From positions 1 to 28,486 of the forward strand of contig JAGAAD010000036.1 of the NCBI GenBank assembly GCA_017615445.1: a stretch of 28,486 bases of DNA, given 5' to 3'. Shown one piece after another: positions 1 through 7,621 of the stretch (positions are counted from its first letter, which is position 1; every line of letters starts with the position of its first letter). The DNA is from Bacteroidales bacterium (GTDB taxonomy: Bacteria; Bacteroidota; Bacteroidia; Bacteroidales; UBA932). The notes under the pieces are model-generated. The model did no database searches. It had not been told where the DNA came from and saw only the letters and a program-made list of their open reading frames with translations. The position numbers were made by a program, and so were the translations under genes.

Positions 1-137
1 GCTGTCACGGTGGCGAGAAGCATAGTGCCACCCATCTTCACGACAGCGGATCCGGCGGCCTGCTTGGCCAGTTTGCCGGTCTCGATCTCAATCACGCGGC
101 CATCCGCGAGTTCGATCTTCTTGTTGATTACATTCAT
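1..137 (-). CDS. pnp: Polyribonucleotide nucleotidyltransferase (PNPase), N-terminal fragment
   Basis: Only the first 45 codons are inside the window; the gene runs off the left edge. The translation starts [19 protein letters not shown] and continues with a [14 protein letters not shown] segment and [12 protein letters not shown]. This matches the N-terminal strand pattern of the first RNase PH domain of PNPase (ETGKxAxQAxG...V..G.T..L.T). PNPase is the phosphorolytic 3'-5' exoribonuclease of RNA turnover. The neighbour upstream is rpsO, and rpsO-pnp is a widespread bacterial gene pair, which supports the call. The ATG at 135-137 is used because the nearby ATG at 131-133 is followed at once by a stop. 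A terminator sits between rpsO and pnp, so pnp expression needs read-through or its own promoter; I saw no clear one. Confidence 0.9.
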   Translation of the reverse strand, partial: MNVINKKIELADGRVIEIETGKLAKQAAGSAVVKMGGTMLLATVT

Positions 138-161
138 TCTATTTCGTCTTAATACTGCTTC

Positions 162-193
162 AAAAAAGGGGTAGTGCCGCCAGGCACTACCCC
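162..193 (-). terminator. Intrinsic terminator after rpsO
   Basis: On the minus strand an 11-bp perfect stem GGGGTAGTGCC/GGCACTACCCC (168-178 with 183-193) encloses a 4-nt loop and is followed directly by six T residues (162-167). It lies between the rpsO stop and the pnp start. It should end most rpsO transcripts, or act as a partial terminator or processing hairpin that tunes pnp. Confidence 0.88.
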
Positions 194-205
194 GCATTCC
201 TATGA

Positions 206-481
206 TTACCTACGGAGTCCCAACTCCTTGATAATGCTTCTGTACCTCTCAATGTCCACTTTCTGGAGATAATCCAGAACCTGACGGCGCTTACCGACGA
301 GACGAAGGAGAGAACGGCGGGTGACGACGTCCTTCTTATTCTTCTTCACATGCTCGGTAAGATGAGCGATACGGTAGGAAAATAGAGCAACTTGACTCTC
401 AGGAGAGCCGGTGTCTTTATTAGACTTTCCGTACTTCGCGAAAATCTCTTGCTTCTTCTCAGGCATTAAATACTCAGCCAT
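206..481 (-). CDS. rpsO: 30S ribosomal protein S15
   Basis: Encodes a 91-residue protein starting [18 protein letters not shown]. It has the S15 signatures [50 protein letters not shown] and the ending [13 protein letters not shown]15 binds 16S rRNA early in small-subunit assembly and bridges the two subunits. The reading frame stays open upstream to 610, but the added residues look like translated leader and S15 is normally about 88-90 residues, so the ATG at 479-481 is chosen. The gene has its own promoter (542-573) behind the terminator of the fimbrillin operon, and its leader carries an inverted repeat that could be an autoregulatory site. The downstream neighbour is pnp. Confidence 0.97.
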   Translation of the reverse strand: MAEYLMPEKKQEIFAKYGKSNKDTGSPESQVALFSYRIAHLTEHVKKNKKDVVTRRSLLRLVGKRRQVLDYLQKVDIERYRSIIKELGLRR

Positions 482-515
482 TGTGCAAAAGTTTTTGTTG
501 TTAGTTTTTACGCTC

Positions 516-530
516 GCGGGACCGTCCCGC
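516..530 (-). promoter_or_regulatory. Inverted repeat in the rpsO leader
   Basis: The leader holds a near-perfect inverted repeat (GCGGGAC / GTCCCGC around one base) preceded on the minus strand by six T residues. As RNA it can form a short GCGGG/CCCGC hairpin about 35 nt before the rpsO start. Many bacteria repress rpsO by S15 binding its own leader, so this is a candidate site; that role is inferred from position only. Confidence 0.4.
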
Positions 531-541
531 AAAAAAGTGTG

Positions 542-573
542 CAATATTAGTGAATAAATTCGGGAATACCAAA
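542..573 (-). promoter_or_regulatory. Promoter of rpsO
   Basis: On the minus strand TTTG (570-573) is followed after 20 bp by TAATATTG (542-549), one mismatch from the Bacteroidota -7 consensus TAnnTTTG. Transcription would start near 536, giving a leader of about 55 nt. The element lies just behind the upstream operon's terminator. Confidence 0.65.
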
Positions 574-577
574 TAAT

Positions 578-609
578 AAAAAAGAAAGCCGGCTGAAAGC
601 CGGCCTTCA
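578..609 (-). terminator. Intrinsic terminator of the fimbrillin operon
   Basis: On the minus strand GAAGGCCGGCT pairs with AGCCGGCTTTC (one G-T wobble) around a 3-nt loop and is followed by six T residues. It starts 17 bp after the stop of the last fimbrillin gene and just before the rpsO promoter, so it separates the two units. Confidence 0.88.
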
Positions 610-626
610 ATAGAGAGTCAATTTAA

Positions 627-1526
627 TTATTCCGCTGTTCCAGTGTGCACTTCACCGTCGGAATCCCAATCGCTGATGCCGATATTAATACCGGCGCCGG
701 TGCGATTGACGGTGATGGTGAATGTGTACATCATACCCGTCTTGAAGGTGATGTCGGTCTTGAAGTTATATGACTCGCCATTCATGCTGATGGTAATGAA
801 GGGCTGAGAAGAAGTAATGGCCTGAGGCACAACAATTGCCTTATAGCCGTCACCTGTCTCGTAAGGAACTATCGCAGAAGCCTGGCCCGTTGCAGTAACA
901 CTACCAGCTTCAAGATCAATCTGAGCCGCTGTTTTTACGCCAGTGATAGTCACCGATTTATTCGCAGTTGCGAAAGACTCGGGAGAAAAACCAGCGCCAG
1001 CCTTCAGCGTAACAATGACGGATGAGAACAAGTGCTTGGTGTTGATTGCCACCAAAGTCTCACTTGGAGGGACTCCTTCAAGTTTACCCCACAGAAAATC
1101 TGATGTGGAATAGTATGACGCAGAGTTCTGGTTTGCCCGGACATTGAAGGTGTATGCACGGACATTGTCGGGATTACCGTGAGGGTAATAAGCGTAGAAA
1201 TCAGCCTTGTTGGTTTTGTCCGGCCAGTACATATTCACCGAAGGCACCCAACCATTGTTTGTGAGTTGAAGACCAACGTTGTCATAAGTATTGCCAGAAT
1301 TTACCATGGTGCCGGCTACGCCTTCGCTGTAGCTGACCATGTACACTCCGACACGGTCGCCTGTCTGGAACTCGCCGTTTGCCACCTTTGTATCCATGCC
1401 GAAAACAAATTTGATGGGCGTCTTGGCTTCTTCCGGAATCGGTTTTACCTCCTCCTTATTTTCGCAAGAAGCGAAGAAGGCCAGACCGGCGAAGCAAATG
1501 AATGAGAATAATAGAATCTTTTTCAT
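627..1526 (-). CDS. Fimbrillin family (Mfa1-like) lipoprotein
   Basis: 299 residues starting MKKILLFSF. A lipoprotein signal ends at Cys21 (LAFFASC), so the protein should be exported and lipidated. The body has the fimbrillin-family pattern shared with the other three genes of the operon: a segment on KVANGEFQTGDRVGVYMV, then YWPDKTNKADFYAYYP, then SDFLWGKLEGV, then KHLFSSVIVTLKAG, then AIVVPQ, ending near a W-containing ISDWD. In the family these are fimbrial shaft or tip subunits, or related surface lipoproteins. The frame remains open to 1550, but the ATG at 1524-1526 directly begins the signal peptide. It is the last gene of the operon, 14 bp after the previous stop and 17 bp before the terminator. 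A specific shaft or tip role cannot be assigned. Confidence 0.85.
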   Translation of the reverse strand: MKKILLFSFICFAGLAFFASCENKEEVKPIPEEAKTPIKFVFGMDTKVANGEFQTGDRVGVYMVSYSEGVAGTMVNSGNTYDNVGLQLTNNGWVPSVNMYWPDKTNKADFYAYYPHGNPDNVRAYTFNVRANQNSASYYSTSDFLWGKLEGVPPSETLVAINTKHLFSSVIVTLKAGAGFSPESFATANKSVTITGVKTAAQIDLEAGSVTATGQASAIVPYETGDGYKAIVVPQAITSSQPFITISMNGESYNFKTDITFKTGMMYTFTITVNRTGAGINIGISDWDSDGEVHTGTAE

Positions 1527-1540
1527 GTACTTAAAATGTA

Positions 1541-2413
1541 TTAATCCCAATCATCAATAGAAGCGTCGATCGAGATCTCAAGCTTCTCCTGTGTGGGCGA
1601 TGTGTTAACTGTGACGTTGAAAATGTTTATGTAACCCGGCTTGAAGGAAACGCTGGACTCAAGGAGGTAGGCGATGCCGTCCATCGTAATCTCAATAAGC
1701 GGAGTTCTGCGCTCCACATTCTGAGGGATGACGATAGCTTCATACTTCTGCTGATTGAGTTTCCTCATGGTGATAGTCCTATGCTCGCCGTAAGCATACT
1801 TTTCAATGCCGCCGGAGATCATATTCACCTTTGCAGAAGTAACCGTGTTATAGACATGAGCTGTGATATCCTCAGGGAATTCACCCTCATAGTTCGAGCC
1901 CTTTATCACATTCACGACGCACTTTGCCATCATATGGCCGAAATGGAGGTTGACGCTTCCATCCGCTCTGCTCACATTGATAGCCTTTGCATAGAGAATA
2001 TCGCTCGCCTCATATGCTCCAGGAACATTTTGGTCTAGCGCGAGATCCACAATCTGGCCGTCAATCGAAGTGAAATCCTGATAAGGATACAGAGCGTAGA
2101 AATCGCAAGGTTTTGCGCTCCAGTAGAGAGTTTCTTCTCCTACCCACTTCGTTCCGTTGTAAGTAACTTTCTCGTTGTTGAGATAGTTGCCGCCGATCTG
2201 GAGAGGAAGAGCCTCTTCCCCGTCATATTCTACGGCGAACAGAGAGATCTGATCTCCATTCTCAAAGGAGGTAGATGTGACCTTAGTCGCCTTTCCGGGA
2301 ACAGACACCGTGAGGGTGAGTTCATTCGACTCGGTCGTTCGAACGTCCTGCTTATTACAGCCGAACAAAGCCAGGGCAGCAAGACCGGCAAATATTATTA
2401 TTGTCTTTTTCAT
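1541..2413 (-). CDS. Fimbrillin family (Mfa1-like) lipoprotein
   Basis: 290 residues with a lipoprotein signal (lipobox ending at Cys19, ALFGC). It shares the operon's fimbrillin pattern: FENGDQISLFAVEY, TLYWSAKPCDFYALYPYQ, EASDILYAKAINV, HFGHMMAKCVVNV, EAIVIPQNV and FKPGYINIFNVTV. It ends abruptly at a W-containing motif (SIDDWD), whereas its paralogs run on for another 10-20 residues. It starts 3 bp after the stop of the large M64 fusion gene and is followed 14 bp later by another fimbrillin, so co-transcription is near certain. Likely a minor pilus subunit or a surface adhesin; the exact role is unknown. Confidence 0.85.
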   Translation of the reverse strand: MKKTIIIFAGLAALALFGCNKQDVRTTESNELTLTVSVPGKATKVTSTSFENGDQISLFAVEYDGEEALPLQIGGNYLNNEKVTYNGTKWVGEETLYWSAKPCDFYALYPYQDFTSIDGQIVDLALDQNVPGAYEASDILYAKAINVSRADGSVNLHFGHMMAKCVVNVIKGSNYEGEFPEDITAHVYNTVTSAKVNMISGGIEKYAYGEHRTITMRKLNQQKYEAIVIPQNVERRTPLIEITMDGIAYLLESSVSFKPGYINIFNVTVNTSPTQEKLEISIDASIDDWD

Positions 2414-2416
2414 ATC

Positions 2417-5400
2417 TTATTCCTCCACTTTTCTTACGGGTTTAACAGGATTGCTCTCAGGGCTACCCTTCAGGATAACCGGCTCTGAATGCTGGCTGGG
2501 CAGAGGGTAAGGAACGGTGGTGAAATTGAGGAACGAACCGCTCTTTGTGATGGTGCCCATCGTCATGATATCGTTGTCGATGAAATCATCCAGCGAGAAC
2601 TGCTCTCCTGCGTAAGCCATTATACGCTCCACAATTGCCTGACGGGAAATTGCAGAGTAGTAAGGGATGTTGTTGTTCATACAGCTGACAGACTCGCTAC
2701 GGAACACTCCTCTTGAGTGGAAGTAACCGCCTTCGTAGATGTCCACGACATTGGAATACTTCGGATGGAAGATCAGGTGAGACCAACCCACTTCGTGCAT
2801 ATCTCCAGTCAGCTCCATATTGCGTCCCCAACCAAGAGCCTTTGCTGCGAGGAACTCGCAAACATGGTTACAGCAGCAACAGTTACATCCGGAAATAAAC
2901 GCATTATGATAAATATACTCATCGAGCAACTTGCCAAATCCATGACCACCTGCCTCATGTTGGATAATACCGCGATAATCGTAAGGATAAGCCTCTGTCG
3001 AGACCGGGCAGACTGCGATAGCGGAACCATCTTCCCACATGTAGCACACGCCGGCGTAGACCGGAGAATTCTCAGTGAGCACCACGAGAGTCTTACTCAT
3101 GTCGGTTGCCCCTGTCTTCTTCGCATACTTGAAGCAGATATCAGAATCGGGAGCTAGTCCAGATGTGGCATAAGCACTTCCAAAACGAGAATCGCGAATG
3201 GTGTTAACAGAACCCATTCCACTATCTTTGGATTCGCCAAAGACGAGGTAGGCGTTGAAATACTCTTTGTAGGTCTTGTAAGGCTCGAGATCAAAGAAAT
3301 GAGTAAAGCCCTGCTTTACATTGATGAGGTACTTACCCATGGCGATATCCTTTGCGTCATAGCAGTCGCCCATGAACACAAGGTTAATGCCATTGCCTTT
3401 GGTTGCAGTATTAAGCACCATCATATCACCGTCACCATAGGCATAGTTGTACTGCTCAACAGTCATCTTGGATGTGTACTCGACATCTTCCAGCAAGAAA
3501 ACGATTTCCCCTGAACGATACTTGGCGCCCCATTCCGACCAAGTGTTTCCATCCCACTGGCTTTCACGATACTCCTTATCTGCCTCGTCCGCTCTCATTG
3601 AGTTAAACACAACTGTAACTTCCGCCTTACCTGTACCACTTTCAGGATATACCGTAATCCAACTAGGTTTGCTCTGTACTTTCCACTTCATTCCAGTAGG
3701 GGCCCTAAGAACGTAGGTCTTGGGCTCACTTGAGTTGAGCGCGCGGCTGATATTTCTGCTGATAGCGAAGTCGTAGTGGGCAGCGATACGCCTAAACTCA
3801 CCCCACTGGGAATCGGACTGATATCTGGTCACAGACTGCTGAGGGACTTCCACCGTGAAATTATCTTTTGCAACTCCGTCAAATGCGCCCTTAACAACAT
3901 TCGGAACCTCAACGGCTTTACAGACGATGCTACCAATTCCATAGCACCCATTGAACGCACCTTCAGAAATGGTTTGAAGCGTTGATGGCAACACCAACTT
4001 TTCAACGGTGTTGCAACCCTGGAAGGCCCAGTTTCCAATACCTACACATCCCTCCGGTATTTCCAATGTACCAAGCAATCTCCAGTTGTTGCTAAACGCA
4101 TAATTACCTATACGCTTCAATTCCTTAGGCAAAACTACGTATGAGAATTCGTTACTCTCAAAACATGCTTCCTCAATGGCCGTCAGCTCGTCAGGGAGCA
4201 CTAATTCTCCTCTGAATCGGTTACCAGAAAATGCTCTCTCTCCAATGGATTTCACCGAGGCAGGGATTGATAGCATTCCGGTGAAGCCAGAAGCATGGAA
4301 TGCATAGTTGCCAATTTTTTCCACTTCATCCGGGATCTCTAATGACCCGACGAATTTATTATTGTAGAAAGTCCACTCTCGTATCTCTTTGAGATGCTCC
4401 GGAAGCTTAAGTTGCCCCGTAAAACCGCAACTTTGGAATGCGCCATTGCCAATATACGTTACAGTATTGGGCAGGATAAGAGGGGAATTGAAGTTGCTAC
4501 AGCTGCTAAATGCATTATCTCCAATGTACTCGATCGCATTCGGAAGCGTCAGCCCAGTCAACGTTCTACACTGGTCAAAAGCACTATACTCTATCTTCTT
4601 TACCGAATCAGGAATAATCAACTGACCCGAAATTGAAGTTCTATAGAACGCATAAGAACCAATCGAACTAACTTCCTCCGGGAACGCAAAGTAATACAAG
4701 GTCGTCTTATTTGAGAATGCGTCTCTAGGAATCCTGCTGGAATCCTCACCCTTATTGAGGATTGTATACTGTCCATAAGGATCATACCCGTAAATGGGAT
4801 TATCAGGATAATCAATGTAAATCTTAACCTCCTTTAGGTTAAGAGCCTCAAGGATAGTCATGGTGTCTCTCATAAAGCGGAAGTCCACCTCGTTGATCGT
4901 ACCTGTGACTTTGAGGTTCTTAATCTTCGCCGGGTTCATACCAGCCTTGCGGATGATATTTCCGAGCTGACCAGGAGTCGCCTTAGCCACATAGTACTGA
5001 CGCGCTTCTCCATCGTGCGTGTCCAGATCCTCTATCCATTCGTCGATGGAAGAAGCAACCAGTTCAAGCTCGAATTCTCCTGAAGAAGCTTTTTTGTTAA
5101 TTGCGATAACAAATGACTTAAGCTTTCCGCTGATGTAGGTGGTATTATCAGCCTCCTTGTAAGAGTAGGTTTTTCCCCCAACCGTGATAGAGAGAAGAAC
5201 ATTGCCAGCAGCGACCGACTGAGGAACCACTATTCCACGATAGCTACCATCAGACTGCTTCGCCAGGATAGTTCCGGTAGCAGCTGCTGCGCCGAGTGGA
5301 GTAACCTCTCCGGTGGCGAAATCTATGGATGCGTTTCTGGTCAAGCTCTGAGCGAGAACGGATTTGCTGATAAGATCAAATTCTCCTTCAAGGAAACCAG

Positions 5401-5965
5401 TTCCTTCTTGAAGAACAACGTTGATGCCGGCCATCTTGTGAGCAAGCTTAACTTTTACCTTGCTCTCTGTAGGGGCGACATCGGTAACCTTTCCCCAAAG
5501 GAAGTCAGAAGCTTCGTAGTTGCTCATCATGCCGGGATCCGGAATAGCGCCCTGATCCTGCTTAACTTCAAAGCGATAGTCGTTGACAGAGGTAGGAACC
5601 GCATAAGGATAGTAGCAGTAGATATCCACATGCGTGTCCGGATCTTTGTAGTAAGATGCGCTGACGGCTTTCCAAGTCCAGTTGGGCTCGTCGAACACAT
5701 ACTTAACGTGATCTGCCTGGTTGCCCTCATCCTTAAGAACACCAGGCACGGTGTTGTTGTTCTCGTAGTTTACGGCATAGAGACCAAGTCCGTCTCCATT
5801 GACAAATCCGCTTGCCGTAGCCTTCGTAGGAACCTGTTTGATGGAGCCTTCGACCGAAATCGCAAGCGTTCCTTCCGGCGCTTTAATTTCCGGCTGTTCC
5901 ATCTCTGCAAGGCTGCAGGACGCCAATAGCAATCCTACACCAAAGATTAAGCTGATTTTTTTCAT
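2417..5965 (-). CDS. Fimbrillin-LRR-M64 metallopeptidase fusion lipoprotein
   Basis: 1182 residues with a lipoprotein signal (Cys17, LLASC). Domains in order: fimbrillin-like, about 30-320 (VNGDGLGLYAVNY, SDFLWGKV, HKMAGINVVL, GIVVPQ, IDEW); BspA-like leucine-rich repeats, about 400-700, roughly a dozen units of the IGxxAFxxC...LxIPxxVxxI type; a BACON-like beta segment, about 730-860 (WKVQSKPSWITVYPESGTG); and an M64 peptidase domain, about 860-1150, with HEAGGHGFGKLLDEY at 1003-1017. M64 enzymes are zinc metallopeptidases, the best known of which cleaves IgA. Odd points are the HExxxH spacing (the usual motif is HExxH) and six cysteines within residues 1027-1036. It lies between fimbrillin genes with gaps of 6 and 3 bp, so it may be an adhesive, proteolytic pilus component. 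Substrate and activity are inferred, not shown. Confidence 0.9.
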   Translation of the reverse strand: MKKISLIFGVGLLLASCSLAEMEQPEIKAPEGTLAISVEGSIKQVPTKATASGFVNGDGLGLYAVNYENNNTVPGVLKDEGNQADHVKYVFDEPNWTWKAVSASYYKDPDTHVDIYCYYPYAVPTSVNDYRFEVKQDQGAIPDPGMMSNYEASDFLWGKVTDVAPTESKVKVKLAHKMAGINVVLQEGTGFLEGEFDLISKSVLAQSLTRNASIDFATGEVTPLGAAAATGTILAKQSDGSYRGIVVPQSVAAGNVLLSITVGGKTYSYKEADNTTYISGKLKSFVIAINKKASSGEFELELVASSIDEWIEDLDTHDGEARQYYVAKATPGQLGNIIRKAGMNPAKIKNLKVTGTINEVDFRFMRDTMTILEALNLKEVKIYIDYPDNPIYGYDPYGQYTILNKGEDSSRIPRDAFSNKTTLYYFAFPEEVSSIGSYAFYRTSISGQLIIPDSVKKIEYSAFDQCRTLTGLTLPNAIEYIGDNAFSSCSNFNSPLILPNTVTYIGNGAFQSCGFTGQLKLPEHLKEIREWTFYNNKFVGSLEIPDEVEKIGNYAFHASGFTGMLSIPASVKSIGERAFSGNRFRGELVLPDELTAIEEACFESNEFSYVVLPKELKRIGNYAFSNNWRLLGTLEIPEGCVGIGNWAFQGCNTVEKLVLPSTLQTISEGAFNGCYGIGSIVCKAVEVPNVVKGAFDGVAKDNFTVEVPQQSVTRYQSDSQWGEFRRIAAHYDFAISRNISRALNSSEPKTYVLRAPTGMKWKVQSKPSWITVYPESGTGKAEVTVVFNSMRADEADKEYRESQWDGNTWSEWGAKYRSGEIVFLLEDVEYTSKMTVEQYNYAYGDGDMMVLNTATKGNGINLVFMGDCYDAKDIAMGKYLINVKQGFTHFFDLEPYKTYKEYFNAYLVFGESKDSGMGSVNTIRDSRFGSAYATSGLAPDSDICFKYAKKTGATDMSKTLVVLTENSPVYAGVCYMWEDGSAIAVCPVSTEAYPYDYRGIIQHEAGGHGFGKLLDEYIYHNAFISGCNCCCCNHVCEFLAAKALGWGRNMELTGDMHEVGWSHLIFHPKYSNVVDIYEGGYFHSRGVFRSESVSCMNNNIPYYSAISRQAIVERIMAYAGEQFSLDDFIDNDIMTMGTITKSGSFLNFTTVPYPLPSQHSEPVILKGSPESNPVKPVRKVEE

Positions 5966-5971
5966 TGGTTA

Positions 5972-6886
5972 TTATTTAGCTATACCTGAATAATCGTTAG
6001 GATCAGTTTCCCAGCCTTCGATATTGAAGACTATTCCGGTTTGTGTTTTATCCACCTGAACCGTCAATTTATGCTTTGTCTTCGTCTGGAAGGTTATATG
6101 CTGAGAAAGAGAGAAGGAGACACCTGAGACCACGATGGAAAGAAGGGGGCCGGATGAATTGGAATCCTGAGGCACAACAATCGCCCTGAAATCTTCTCCC
6201 GTGTCATATGGATTAATGTTCACAGCATCCCCCGTGGCTGAGACCACACCGGAAGTGAGATTAATCCTAGCCGTATTTCTCAATCCGCAGAAAGTGACGG
6301 ATTTTGCCGCTGCAGTGAACTCCTCTTTTGTGAAGCCTTCTCCCGGCTTCAACTCCACAATAAATGTACTTAATACATGAGACATGCTGATGCCTATGAG
6401 ATCCTGACTGGGGGCAACCCCAAGAGTGCGCCCCCACAAAAAGTCTGCGGCCTTGAAAGAAGCCAGGTTCGACTGGTTGGCATTGACGATGAATTCATAC
6501 TCAGAGACATATGCGGGACTGCCATAGGGACAGTATGCATAGAAATCCGCAGGAGTAGAACTATCATTCCAGAATATTTCGCCCTCTGTCTTCCATGCTC
6601 CGGAAATAAGGCTGTATTTCTTATTATCTACGTGGTTTCCGGAATTCTGAAGAGGCCCATACACCATATACAAGCCGATTTGATCTCCAGCCTCAAAACT
6701 GTCCTCCGTTACTTTTGTTTCCGGCCCAATAACACCGAATGAAAGATTTACCGGAATGGGATTATTGTTGTCAATATTATCCTGCTTGTTAGGGCCCGCC
6801 TCACCGCCTTCGTCTTCGCAAGAACAAACAAGCATAGCAGTGGCTAGAACCACACAACCCAAAAGGAGGGTAACTGTTTTTCTCAT
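5972..6886 (-). CDS. Fimbrillin family (Mfa1-like) lipoprotein, first gene of operon
   Basis: 304 residues starting MRKTVTLLLGC. The signal ends in MLVCSC, with Cys21 or Cys23 as the lipidation site. Fimbrillin pattern: FEAGDQIGLYMVYG, EIFWNDSSTPADFYAYCPYG, FKAADFLWGRTLGV, SHVLSTFIVELKPGEGF, AIVVPQ, and a terminal IEGWETD. It is closest in layout to the last gene of the operon, including the unpaired-sounding YYPHG/YCPYG motif and the LWGR/LWGK motif. A strong promoter lies 25 bp upstream, and the M64 fusion follows after 6 bp. No usher, chaperone or anchor gene is visible, as expected for type V (fimbrillin) pili, which assemble by proteolytic strand exchange. The pilus role is inferred from family membership. 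Confidence 0.85.
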   Translation of the reverse strand: MRKTVTLLLGCVVLATAMLVCSCEDEGGEAGPNKQDNIDNNNPIPVNLSFGVIGPETKVTEDSFEAGDQIGLYMVYGPLQNSGNHVDNKKYSLISGAWKTEGEIFWNDSSTPADFYAYCPYGSPAYVSEYEFIVNANQSNLASFKAADFLWGRTLGVAPSQDLIGISMSHVLSTFIVELKPGEGFTKEEFTAAAKSVTFCGLRNTARINLTSGVVSATGDAVNINPYDTGEDFRAIVVPQDSNSSGPLLSIVVSGVSFSLSQHITFQTKTKHKLTVQVDKTQTGIVFNIEGWETDPNDYSGIAK

Positions 6887-6910
6887 AGGTAATTAGCTTT
6901 GTGTTAGGGA

Positions 6911-6942
6911 CAAATTTAGTGAATTTGGATCAAGATACCAAA
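6911..6942 (-). promoter_or_regulatory. Promoter of the fimbrillin operon
   Basis: Minus strand: TTTG (6939-6942), a 20-bp spacer, then TAAATTTG (6911-6918), a perfect match to TAnnTTTG. Transcription would start near 6904, leaving a leader of about 18 nt. Like the rpsO promoter, the upstream box sits in ATTTGGTAT. Confidence 0.8.
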
Positions 6943-6960
6943 TATTTATAAACGCCTGCG

Positions 6961-6990
6961 TTGTTAGTAAATTATTTTATTATACTTTTG
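6961..6990 (+). promoter_or_regulatory. Promoter of the nitroreductase operon
   Basis: Plus strand: TTG (6961-6963), 19-bp spacer, TACTTTTG (6983-6990), a perfect TAnnTTTG. A second perfect box, TATATTTG (6992-6999), lies just downstream without a matching upstream TTG. Either start would leave a leader of about 10 nt or less before the ATG at 7007. Confidence 0.65.
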
Positions 6991-7006
6991 CTATATTTGT
7001 CTAGTT

Positions 7007-7618
7007 ATGAAAAAAGTTCTTTTTGCCTTAATAGTTTTGGCTATGGCAGCGACAGCATGCACCAGCGGCGCGCAGGCTTCGAAGGAAGCGGCGCAGAAAG
7101 CAGTCTTTGACAACATTATGACCAGGACCTCGATCCGGCAGTTCAGCAGCGAGCCCGTGCCGGCCGAGATGGTCGAGCAGATCCTCCGCGCGGGGATGGC
7201 AGCGCCCACGGCGATGAACTCGCAGCCCTGGGAGTTCGTGGTCCTGAACGACCGCGACACCCTGGACAAGCTGGCCGGCCAGCTTCGCTATGCGAAGATG
7301 CTCCAGCAGGCTCCGCTCGCAATCGTGGTGTGCGGCCATGACAAATGGCTGGACCGCGAAGGAAACGAGCGTGAGAACATCTTCTGGGTGGACGACTGCT
7401 CGGCAGCCACCGAAAACATCCTTCTCGCGGCGCACGCCCTCGGGCTCGGCGCCGTCTGGACGGCGGCGAAGGACGATCGCGGCGCGATAGTCGCGGATGC
7501 CCTCGGCATCCCCGAGGGTGTGAAGCCCCTCTGCGTCATCCCCATCGGCTTCCCCGCTGACGATCCTCAGCCGAAGGACAAATGGAAACCCGAAAAAATC
7601 CACTATAATAGGTATTAG
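7007..7618 (+). CDS. Nitroreductase family lipoprotein
   Basis: 203 residues. The signal MKKVLFALIVLAMAATAC gives a lipobox at Cys18, so this FMN-type reductase is predicted to be exported and lipid-anchored, which is unusual because most nitroreductases are cytosolic. Family features: RTSIRQF at 40-46 (the phosphate-binding Arg-Ser-x-Arg pattern), APTAMNSQPWEFVV at 66-79, the AATENILLAAHALGLGAVW helix region and the IPIGFPA loop near the end. The family reduces nitroaromatics, quinones or flavins with NAD(P)H; the substrate here is unknown. It is followed 3 bp later by a secreted PDZ/DUF4136-like protein and then an outer-membrane barrel, so it works in an envelope operon. How reducing power would reach an exported enzyme is unclear. 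Confidence 0.88.
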   Translation: MKKVLFALIVLAMAATACTSGAQASKEAAQKAVFDNIMTRTSIRQFSSEPVPAEMVEQILRAGMAAPTAMNSQPWEFVVLNDRDTLDKLAGQLRYAKMLQQAPLAIVVCGHDKWLDREGNERENIFWVDDCSAATENILLAAHALGLGAVWTAAKDDRGAIVADALGIPEGVKPLCVIPIGFPADDPQPKDKWKPEKIHYNRY

Positions 7619-7621
7619 TAT

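Noticed and set aside
482..610. N-terminal extension of rpsO
   Set aside because: The extension crosses the promoter, terminator stem and leader hairpin, and would make S15 134 residues instead of about 90.
2864..2882. CAGCAGCAACAG run as a microsatellite
   Set aside because: Too short and imperfect; it simply encodes the cysteine cluster.
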